This document shows positions 28,201 through 35,838 of a stretch of 64,000 bases of DNA, piece by piece. The notes below the pieces were generated by a model that did no database searches, was not told the DNA's origin, and saw only the letters and a program-made list of their open reading frames with translations. The DNA lies in contig OZ176050.1 of assembly GCA_964247055.1 (NCBI GenBank), positions 868,001 through 932,000 of the forward strand, written 5' to 3'. This DNA is from Paragordius varius (Eukaryota > Nematomorpha). Position numbers and translations under genes: made by a program. Position 1 is the stretch's first letter. Each line of letters begins with the position of its first letter.

Positions 28201-29810
28201 CAGGTGATGTCGCCATAATTTTTTTTGCGTAGTCCTATGGTAGTTCCATCATCACCCCAAATATTTTGGGGATCGGACTATAAATGTAATTTTTATGAAT
28301 ATTTAAAAAATTTATTTTATACGATTTTAAAAATAAAAATGGCTACCTAAAATCCAAATTTGATCAGGTGTCACCATAATTTTTTTTGCGTAGCCCTATG
28401 GTAGTTCCATCATCACCCCAAATATTGTCGAGATCGGAGTATAAATGTAAGTTTTTTGAATTTTTTAAATATTTAAAAAATTTATTTTATACGATTTTAA
28501 AAATAAAAATGGCTACCTAAAATCCAAATTTGATCAGGTGATGTCACCATAATTTTTTTTGCGTAGCCCTATGGTAGTTCCATCATCACCCCAAATATTT
28601 TGGGGATCGGACTATAAATGTAATTTTTATGAATTTTTTAAATATTTAAAAAATTTATTTTATACGATTTTAAAAATAAAAATGGCTACCTAAAATCCAA
28701 ATTTGATCAGGTGATGTCACCATAATTTTTTTTGGGTAGCCCTATGGTAGTTCCATCATCACCCCAAATATTGTCGAGATCGGAGTATAAATGTAATTTT
28801 TTTGAATTTTTTAAATATTTAAAAAATTTATTTATACGATTTTAAAAATAAAAATGGCTACCTAAAATCCAAATTTGATCAGGTGATGTCGCCATAATTT
28901 TTTTTGCGTAGTCCTATGGTAGTTCCATCATCACCCCAAATATTTTGGGGATCGGACTATAAATGTAATTTTTATGAATATTTAAAAAATTTATTTTATA
29001 CGATTTTAAAAATAAAAATGGCTACCTAAAATCCAAATTTGATCAGGTGATGTCACCATAATTTTTTTTGGGTAGCCCAATGGTAGTTCCATCATCACCC
29101 CAAATATTGTCGAGATCGGAGTATAAATGTAAGTTTTTTGAATTTTTTAAATATTTAAAAAAATTATTTTATACGATTTTAAAAATAAAAATGGCTACCT
29201 AAAATCCAAATTTGATCAGGTGTCACCATAATTTTTTTTGCGTAGCCCTATGGTAGTTCCATCATCACCCCAAATATTTTGGGGATCGGACTATAAATGT
29301 AATTTTATGAATTTTTTAAATATTTAAAAAATTTATTTTATACGATTTTAAAAATAAAAATGGCTACCTAAAATCCAAATTTGATCAGGTGATGTCACCA
29401 TAATTTTTTTTGGGTAGCCCTATGGTAGTTCCATCATCACCCCAAATATTTTCGAGTTCGGAATATAAATGTAATTTTTATGAAGTTTTTAAATATTTAA
29501 AAAATTTATTTTATACGATTTTAAAAATAAAAATGGCTACCTAAAATCCAAATTTGATCAGGTGATGTCACCATAATTTTTTTTGGGTAGCCCTATGGTA
29601 GTTCCATCATCACCCCAAATATTGTCGAGATCGGAGTATAAATGTAATTTTTTTGAATTTTTTAAATATTTAAAAAATTTATTTATACGATTTTAAAAAT
29701 AAAAATGGCTACCTAAAATCCAAATTTGATCAGGTGATGTCGCCATAATTTTTTTTGCGTAGTCCTATGGTAGTTCCATCATCACCCCAAATATTTTGGG
29801 GATCGGACTA

Positions 29811-29813
29811 TAA
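29811..29813. other. Target-site duplication TAA (left)
   Basis: The interrupted monomer reads ggactaTAA, then the element, then TAAatgtaa; intact copies read ggactataaatgtaa. A 3-base duplication is the simplest reading. It falls inside the TATAAATG string of the monomer. Confidence 0.85.
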
Positions 29814-30550
29814 CACTGTGCAACAAAATATGGGGTCAATTTTCTGGACTCGATTTTCTAAATATTTTCTAATTCCTTATAGTATTTTGATCAGATTTGC
29901 GTAAAAAATTTTTTTACTTACCCAGCTCGTTTTCGAGATATGGGACTTTTTCCATATTTGGACATATCCAAAATTTTCTTGTTTGTAAATATTTTTCGCT
30001 ATGTAAACAAATAATATGTGGCTTACATAAGTGTTTTTACAAGAAATTACCAATTTATCTTTAAAATAAAAAAAAAATTTACTCAAAATATCCAATACAT
30101 TTTGTTTTAGGGGGCAAAAACCCTCAAAAATTGGGTAACTTAACATTTTTTTACACAAATATTTTTTATCAATTTATTAAATCAAAACAAACTTTATTAT
30201 ATGTTCTTGGATGTTAATAATGTTTGTTTAAGTATAAATATCACTTTGTAATAGCTTTGTGGACTTTAATTTTTAAAAATAAATTTAATTTTTACAGCTT
30301 TTTAGCTGTTTTTTTTATGTAAAAAATAATTTATTTTACTCAGCTGTAAATACTAATTTCATTTTTTCATCTGAAATTTTTAAATATTTACCATATATGA
30401 TGTGTTCAACAATACTATTATGCCTTAAAATATAATCCTAACCAAGTAATTGTTTATTTTAAAATTTAGGATGACTGATGGGTTGTTATGTTTAAATTGA
30501 CCTTATATTAGTTAGCTTATGAAAATATAATATTCTTCTCTCTTACCTTT
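29814..30550 (+). repeat. Left terminal inverted repeat arm (~737 bp)
   Basis: It matches the reverse complement of 32229-32991. From ctggactcgattttc to ttaccatata (about 29845-30396) I count fewer than about 12 small differences. The inner 150 bp is more diverged: it has an extra block of about 20 bp (attgtttattttaaaattta) after ccaagta and lacks a 49-bp block present in the right arm. Similarity ends near ctcttacc. A 93-codon minus-strand frame here is mirrored in the other arm, but I recognise no family in it. Confidence 0.9.
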
Positions 30551-30551
30551 G

Positions 30552-30809
30552 GCCGATGACAGATTTAATTGAGAAAAAACTAATGAACATAGAAAAGCGG
30601 ATGCAAAATTTATTCCACCCCAATAAGTTACACTACATCTCGAAGGTAACAATAACAGGGGTAGACCAACATCTAACTGGAAAAAAACAATAAATATTGA
30701 TATAAATGTTGCCAACATTGATGATAACGCCTGGCAGGATCGCAAATATTACAGACAGCTTCTATACGGATACAATGGCTAGCCATTACACAAAGACGAT
30801 ACGATACGA
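30552..30809 (+). pseudogene. 3' end of a LINE-like non-LTR retrotransposon (decayed reverse transcriptase C-terminus)
   Basis: From 30642 to the TAG at 30780-30782 there are 46 open codons reading EGNNNRGRPTSNW, then KKTINIDINV, then NAWQDRKYYRQL and a short end. The spacing GRP-x3-W ... A-x-DR-x2-YR-x-L resembles the basic C-terminal tail after the reverse transcriptase domain in many insect LINEs (usually GRPxxxW ... A.DR..WR). Upstream, the frame has a TAA stop 15-17 codons before the GRP motif. Similarity, if any, continues in another frame, so the copy looks frameshifted as well as 5'-truncated. Fourteen bases after the stop begins ACGATACGATACGA, a short tandem tail of the kind LINEs leave at their 3' end. 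The left limit is a guess, set where the inverted arm stops. Confidence 0.55.
30796..30809 (+). repeat. ACGAT microsatellite, probable LINE 3' tail
   Basis: Nearly three copies of ACGAT follow the LINE-like stop codon by 13 bases. Short terminal repeats of this sort mark the 3' end of several LINE clades that lack a poly(A) tail. Confidence 0.5.
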
Positions 30810-31133
30810 AAAGCATTTTTTGCATATTCACCGTCTCTATGAGTGCTTCCTACTCGAACGGCCCAAAAACGCCCCCCTCTAAATAGTTACATAGATTTTT
30901 GCTGTGAGATACAATATTTTTACCCGTGTAATAAGCGAAAAAAAGAATTTATTATAGCATAAAAAATTATATATATCGTGTATAAAATATATTGCATTAT
31001 ATATAGTTTTAAAGCAATGTTGCATTAAGTATGGCCATGTAAATGAGCCAATTTTCAACCTCATTCACCTGGATTATGAGGAAACATATGTTTGAGGGAG
31101 GTGATTGAGTTTTTGAGGTGGGAGTTTTGAAAA
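30810..31133. other. Transposon spacer, unassigned
   Basis: This is AT-rich sequence with one GC-richer patch (acggcccaaaaacgcccccc, about 30858-30878). It holds the motif GGCCATGTAAATGAGCC (31033-31049) and tcattcacctggattat (31061-31077), both echoed near the other end of the spacer. I see no credible coding frame. Confidence 0.5.
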
Positions 31134-31386
31134 TTTTTATCAGTATGATGGATAACAGGTCTACACGCGATTTAGGTTATTTTGTTCAAATAATTTATAG
31201 CATCCATCTTTACGAATACCGTAAATAATTTTAGCAATGGCGAAGGCTTGTTTTGTATTTTAATCAATATGATGAAAACAGTTACACGCGATTTATATGC
31301 GGGTCTTATTAAAAAGTTTTGTTTAAATAATTTCTAGATATATGTGCCTCTTTATGGATCCGTAAATTTAGCAATAACGAAAAGCT
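31134..31386 (+). repeat. Diverged tandem duplication, two units of ~120 bp
   Basis: Unit 1 (31134-31249) and unit 2 (31258-31386) share, in order, atca-tatgatg, tacacgcgattta, ttttgttcaaataattt / ttttgtttaaataattt, tctttacgaataccgtaaat / tctttatggatccgtaaat, and ttagcaat--cgaa. The offset is about 124 bp, with many substitutions and small indels, so the duplication is much older than the satellite amplifications around the element. No function is evident. Confidence 0.7.
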
Positions 31387-31449
31387 TAAGGTCTGGGAGG
31401 CTTTAGCCGAAGAAATGATCAATATTTAAATATTTATAAAATATATTCA

Positions 31450-31455
31450 TTTATT
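31450..31455 (-). promoter_or_regulatory. Possible AATAAA polyadenylation signal (minus strand)
   Basis: AATAAA on the minus strand lies 28 bases past the TGA of the open stretch at 31487-31624. In such AT-rich DNA the hexamer is frequent by chance. Its position after a plausible coding tail is the only support. Confidence 0.25.
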
Positions 31456-31483
31456 GTGTAAAAATAAATTATTAAAAATTATG

Positions 31484-31624
31484 TCAAATTAAATCGTTTC
31501 TCTGATCTACTCCTGTCTGATGGCTATTCAATATAGGTGTTGTCTGATCTTCTGATATAAAGTTTGCTAACTCATTTTCGTCAATGTTACCTATCATGGA
31601 AATATGTATTACCGAATAATCCGA
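31484..31624 (-). pseudogene. Possible decayed transposase C-terminus
   Basis: Minus strand, 46 open codons from just after a TGA (31625-31627) to a TGA at 31484-31486. It reads SDYSVIHIS, MIGNIDENEL, ANFISEDQTT, PILNSHQTGV and DQRNDLI. The composition is mixed and hydrophilic, unlike the poly-K/F/I/N reading of random AT-rich DNA. It ends in G-x3-RN-x-LI, which recalls the G...R..LI tail of PIF/Harbinger nucleases, though without their usual final HF/YF. No catalytic residue lies in this piece. A TTTTAG that could act as a splice acceptor lies about 30 bp upstream, but in another frame. It may be the last exon of the gene that once moved the element, or chance. Confidence 0.3.
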
Positions 31625-31667
31625 TCATTAGTAAGTAGCAGAGTTTCATGTCTAAAATAAACCAAAT

Positions 31668-31814
31668 TTAAAAATACTCGATAGTATTCCTGATGATTTT
31701 ACCATTTAAAATGGTTTCAAGTGAGGAACAAATTATATGATGACATATTCTAAATTCTTGAAAAAAGATATCAGTAGTTATACAATGATTTTCTAAATAT
31801 TCTGTTAAACTTGC
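31668..31814 (-). pseudogene. Second minus-strand open stretch, possible transposase remnant
   Basis: There are 48 open codons between a TAA (31815-31817) and the TAA at 31668-31670. The reading is ASLTEYLENHCITTDIFFQE, then FRICHHIICS, then SLETILNGKI and IRNTIEYF. It lies about 45 bp upstream of the other minus-strand piece, in a different frame. I recognise no domain. A run of this length is not rare in DNA of this composition; it is listed because it shares strand and neighbourhood with the better candidate. Confidence 0.2.
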
Positions 31815-31817
31815 TTA

Positions 31818-32228
31818 TAAACTTCAACTAACTACGATTTCTTGCCTAAATATAAAAAAATAAAGCACTAAAACATTATAACCTTTAGTAAGCATCTGCC
31901 CGAAAAATATTTTTTGATAAATGTCCAAATTTTCCATAACCTACCATATACATATATTAAATTTACTTTATTTAGGCTAATAGAGTTTTCAGATTCCAAA
32001 AATTCTTCCGAGTTCTCGAGATATCGACTTTTGTGATAACCTTAACCCTGAACCAGGATTAAAAATTCTTCCATCTCAACAGGATGAGGAAGGCTCATTC
32101 ACTCGGATTATTAAAAGTGGTAAATGAGCCGGCTTAACTGGCTTATTCACATGGCCCTTAGATGAAAGCATTCACAACCAAGATAATATACATTTTTAGC
32201 GTAACAAGGACAAAGGTGTATTATGCAC
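31818..32228. other. Transposon spacer, unassigned, with inverted and direct motifs
   Basis: No coding frame was recognised. It contains ttctcgagatatcgactttt (about 32012), an 8-bp inverted pair GGCTCATT (32092-32099) / AATGAGCC (32123-32130), and GGCTTATTCACATGGCC (32140-32156). The last is a 15-of-17 inverted match to 31033-31049. The string tcattcactcggattat (32095-32111) is a direct match, with two differences, to 31061-31077. Confidence 0.5.
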
Positions 32229-32991
32229 TAAGATAAGAGAGAAGGATAATATTATATTTTCATAAGCTAACAAATTAAGGTAAATTATTAAACATAACAA
32301 CCCGACTATCATCCTACTTGGTTAGGATTATATTTTAAGGCATAAAATTTAGTATTCTTGAACACATCATCCAGGTATCCAGAAAAGGGTGTGAGAGGCT
32401 TGCTCCTTACCGTCACTGTATATGGTAAATATTTAAAAATTTCAGATGAAAAAATGAAATTAGTATTTACAGCTGAGTAAAATAAATCATTTTTTACATA
32501 AAAAAAACAGCAAAAAAGCTGTAAAAATTAAATTTATTTTTAAAAATTAAAGTCCACAAAGCTATTACAAAGTGATATTTATACTTAAACAAACATTATT
32601 AACATCCAAGAACATATAATAAAGTTTGTTTTGATTTAATAAATTGATAAAAAATATTTGTGTATAAAAATGTTAAGTTACCCAATTTTTGAGGGTTTTT
32701 GCCCCCTAAAACAAAATGTATTGGATATTTTGAGTAAATTTTTTTTTTATTTTAAAGATAAATTGGTAATTTCTTGTAAAAACACTTATGTAAGCCACAT
32801 ATTATTTGTTTACATAGCGAAAAATATTTACAAACAAGAAAATTTTGGATATGTCCAAATATGGAAAAAGTCCCATATCTCGAAAACGAGCTGGGTAAGT
32901 AAAAAAAATTTTTACGCAAATCTCATCACAATACTATAAGGAATCAGAAAATATTTAGAAAATCGAGTCCAGAAAAAGTTGTGTCACAGTG
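32229..32991 (-). repeat. Right terminal inverted repeat arm (~763 bp)
   Basis: Mirror of the left arm. The outermost 7 bp are the same, but the following 10-20 bp differ in sequence and length before the match resumes at ctggactcg. This arm has lost the tttgatcag string of the left arm (it reads tgtgatgag when reverse-complemented). It contains the 49-bp block at 32371-32419. Confidence 0.9.
32371..32419. other. 49-bp block present only in the right arm
   Basis: The left arm reads straight through from catata to tgatgtg, while this arm holds 49 additional bases that are visibly richer in G and C. On the minus strand it starts acagtgacggtaagg. It is either a small insertion here or a deletion in the left arm. 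I see no clear target duplication around it. Confidence 0.7.
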
Positions 32992-32994
32992 TAA
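32992..32994. other. Target-site duplication TAA (right)
   Basis: The bases TAA follow CACAGTG directly and continue as atgtaatttttatgaatattt, which completes the monomer interrupted at 29813. Confidence 0.85.
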
Positions 32995-35748
32995 ATGTAA
33001 TTTTTATGAATATTTAAAAAATTTATTTTATACGATTTTAAAAATAAAAATGGCTACCTAAAATCCAAATTTGATCAGGTGATGTCACCATAATTTTTTT
33101 TGGGTAGCCCAATGGTAGTTCCATCATCACCCCAAATATTGTCGAGATCGGAGTATAAATGTAAGTTTTTTGAATTTTTTAAATATTTAAAAAATTTATT
33201 TTATACGATTTTAAAAATAAAAATGGCTACCTAAAATCCAAATTTGATCAGGTGATGTCACCATAATTTTTTTTGCGTAGCCCTATGGTAGTTCCATCAT
33301 CACCCCAAATATTTTGGGGATCGGACTATAAATGTAATTTTTATGAATTTTTTAAATATTTAAAAAATTTATTTTATACGATTTTAAAAATAAAAATGGC
33401 TACCTAAAATCCAAATTTGATCAGGTGATGTCACCATAATTTTTTTTGGGTAGCCCTATGGTAGTTCCATCATCACCCCAAATATTTTCGAGATCGGAAT
33501 ATAAATGTAATTTTTATGAAGTTTTTAAATATTTAAAAAATTTATTTTATACGATTTTAAAAATAAAAATGGCTACCTAAAATCCAAATTTGATCAGGTG
33601 ATGTCGCCATAATTTTTTTTGGGTAGCCCTATGGTAGTTCCATCCTCACCCCAAATATTTTCGAGATCGGAGTATAAAAGTAATTTTTTTGAATTTTTTA
33701 AATATTTAAAAAATTTATTTTATACGATTTTAAAAATGAAAATGGCTACCTAAAATCCAAATTTGATCAGGTGTCACCATAATTTTTTTTGCGTAGCCCT
33801 ATGGTAGTTCCATCATCACCCCAAATATTTTGGGGATCGGACTATAAATGTAATTTTATGAATTTTTTAAATATATAAAAAATTTATTTTATACGATTTT
33901 AAAAATAAAAATGGCTACCTAAAATCCAAATTTGATCAGGTGATGTCACCATAATTTTTTTTGGGTAGCCCTATGGTAGTTCCATCATCACCCCAAATAT
34001 TTTCGAGATCGGAATATAAATGTAATTTTTATGAAGTTTTTAAATATTTAAAAAATTTATTCTATACGATTTTAAAAATAAAAATGGCTACCTAAAATCC
34101 AAATTTGATGAGGTGTCACCATAATTTTTTTTGCGTAGCCCTATGGTAGTTCCATCATCACCCCAAATATTGTCGAGATCGGAGTATAAATGTAAGTTTT
34201 TTGAATTTTTTAAATATTTAAAAAATTTATTTTATACGATTTTAAAAATAAAAATGGCTACCTAAAATCCAAATTTGATCAGGTGATGTCACCATAATTT
34301 TTTTTGCGTAGCCCTATGGTAGTTCCATCATCACCCCAAATATTTTGGGGATCGGACTATAAATGTAATTTTTATGAATTTTTTAAATATTTAAAAAATT
34401 TATTTTATACGATTTTAAAAATAAAAATGGCTACCTAAAATCCAAATTTGATCAGGTGATGTCACCATAATTTTTTTTGGGTAGCCCAATGGTAGTTCCA
34501 TCATCACCCCAAATATTGTCGAGATCGGAGTATAAATGTAAGTTTTTTGAATTTTTTAAATATTTAAAAAATTTATTTTATACGATTTTAAAAATAAAAA
34601 TGGCTACCTAAAATCCAAATTTGATCAGGTGATGTCACCATAATTTTTTTTGCGTAGCCCTATGGTAGTTCCATCATCACCCCAAATATTTTCGAGATCG
34701 GAATATAAATGTAATTTTTATGAAGTTTTTAAATATTTAAAAAATTTATTTTATACGATTTTAAAAATAAAAATGGCTACCTAAAATCCAAATTTGATCA
34801 GGTGATGTCGCCATAATTTTTTTTGGGTAGCCCTATGGTAGTTCCATCCTCACCCCAAATATTTTCGAGATCGGAGTATAAATGTAATTTTTTTGAATTT
34901 TTTAAATATTTAAAAAATTTATTTTATACGATTTTAAAAATGAAAATGGCTACCTAAAATCCAAATTTGATCAGGTGTCACCATAATTTTTTTTGCGTAG
35001 CCCTATGGTAGTTCCATCATCACCCCAAATATTTTGGGGATCGGACTATAAATGTAATTTTATGAATTTTTTAAATATATAAAAAATTTATTTTATACGA
35101 TTTTAAAAATAAAAATGGCTACCTAAAATCCAAATTTGATCAGGTGATGTCACCATAATTTTTTTTGGGTAACCCTATGGTAGTTCCATCATCACCCCCA
35201 AATATTTTCGAGATCGGAATATAAATGTAATTTTTATGAAGTTTTTAAATATTTAAAAAATTTATTCTATACGATTTTAAAAATAAAAATGGCTACCTAA
35301 AATCCAAATTTGATCAGGTGTCACCATAATTTTTTTTGCGTAGCCCTATTCCATCATCACCCCAAATATTTTGGGGATCGGACTATAAATGTAATTTTTA
35401 TGAATTTTTTAAATATTTAAAAAATTTATTTTATACGATTTTAAAAATAAAAATGGCTACCTAAAATCCAAATTTGATCAGGTGATGTCACCATAATTTT
35501 TTTTGGGTAGCCCTATGGTAGTTCCATCATCACCCCAAATATTTTCGAGATCGGAATATAAATGTAATTTTTATGAAGTTTTTAAATATTTAAAAAATTT
35601 ATTTTATACGATTTTAAAAATAAAAATGGCTACCTAAAATCCAAATTTGATCAGGTGATGTCCCCATAATTTTTTTTGGGTAGCCCTATGGTAGTTCCAT
35701 CATCACCCCAAATATTTTCGAGATCGGAGTATAAATGTAATTTTTATG

Positions 35749-35772
35749 AATTTTTTAAATATTTAAAAAATT
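35749..35772. repeat. 24-bp perfect AT palindrome in each monomer (reference copy)
   Basis: The core TTTAAATATTTAAA extends on both sides through T-runs and A-runs to AATT ends, giving 24 bp of perfect dyad symmetry. It recurs in most monomers. A 9-bp deletion variant (gaatatttaaaaaattt) destroys it in a subset, for example near 28300, 33009, 36927, 40671 and 43408. Such dyads can extrude as cruciforms and are common in centromeric satellites. Function here is inferred only. Confidence 0.9.
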
Positions 35773-35826
35773 TATTTTATACGATTTTAAAAATAAAAAT
35801 GGCTACCTAAAATCCAAATTTGATCA

Positions 35827-35838
35827 GGTGATGTCACC
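35827..35838. repeat. GGTGATGTCACC dyad in each monomer (reference copy)
   Basis: Five-base arms GGTGA / TCACC flank a 2-base centre. The inner octamer TGATGTCA is one base from the CRE consensus TGACGTCA. Other copies read gtcgcc, gtcact, gtctcc or gtcccc, which weakens the dyad. Between about 27 and 46 kb a 3-base deletion gives GGTGTCACC, which keeps 4-base arms. Protein binding is unproven. Confidence 0.75.

Larger units (their letters stand above)
1..29813 (+). repeat. Left part of a 172-173 bp satellite DNA array
   Basis: Head-to-tail tandem repeats of one AT-rich monomer fill this interval with no other sequence between them. The unit is counted here from gggtagccctatgg to the oligo-T run after tcaccataa, usually 173 bp. 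All copies face the same way; I saw no inverted monomer. Neighbouring copies differ by a few substitutions and by 1-10 bp indels, mostly in the oligo-T run and around the central AT palindrome. The last monomer is cut at its position 57 by the transposon at 29814. The unit length is near that of a nucleosome repeat and near the 171 bp of primate alpha satellite, which suggests but does not prove a centromeric or pericentromeric location. I found no gene in this stretch; the short open frames here are read-through of the repeat. Confidence 0.98.
29814..32991. mobile_element. 3178-bp DNA transposon with long terminal inverted repeats, probably CACTA-like and non-autonomous
   Basis: This is the only non-satellite sequence in the window. 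It begins CACTGTG and ends CACAGTG, is flanked by TAA on both sides, and has inverted arms of about 740-760 bp around a spacer of about 1.68 kb. Cut-and-paste elements of the CACTA/EnSpm superfamily start CACT(A/G) and usually duplicate 3 bp, so that is my first choice. PIF/Harbinger also duplicates 3 bp (often TWA) and remains possible, more so if the minus-strand remnant at 31487-31624 is a transposase tail. Chapaev (4 bp) and Transib (5 bp) fit the duplication length less well. No full transposase frame is present, so the copy looks non-autonomous. It carries a LINE-like 3' fragment inside its spacer. The element occurs once, and uninterrupted versions of its target monomer are still present. 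Confidence 0.85.

Noticed and set aside
29877-30158. 93-codon minus-strand frame in the left arm, mirrored at 32658-32939 on the plus strand
   Set aside because: Both exist because the arms are inverted copies. The product is rich in K, F, I, N and Y as expected of AT-rich DNA, has no recognisable motif, and overlaps the likely transposase-binding ends. A shared coding role cannot be excluded but has no support.
30512-30745. 77-codon minus-strand frame
   Set aside because: It lies antisense to the LINE-like remnant and runs into the inverted arm, so it is a shadow frame.
30879-31064. 61-codon minus-strand frame
   Set aside because: AT-rich, no motif, no coding signature; expected by chance.
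29814-32991. Transib or RAG-like element based on the CACTGTG / CACAGTG heptamers
   Set aside because: The target duplication is 3 bp, not 5, and no nonamer-like or RAG1-core coding sequence was seen. Kept only as a point to check.
29814-32991. Polinton or other large virus-like element because of the long inverted arms
   Set aside because: The element is only 3.2 kb, has CACTG ends with a 3-bp duplication, and shows no polymerase, capsid or integrase sequence.
35715-35733. CENP-B box in the monomer around ttttcgagatcggagt
   Set aside because: The box needs TTCG, seven bases, then CGGG. Here only four bases separate TTCG from CGG, so the core spacing is wrong.
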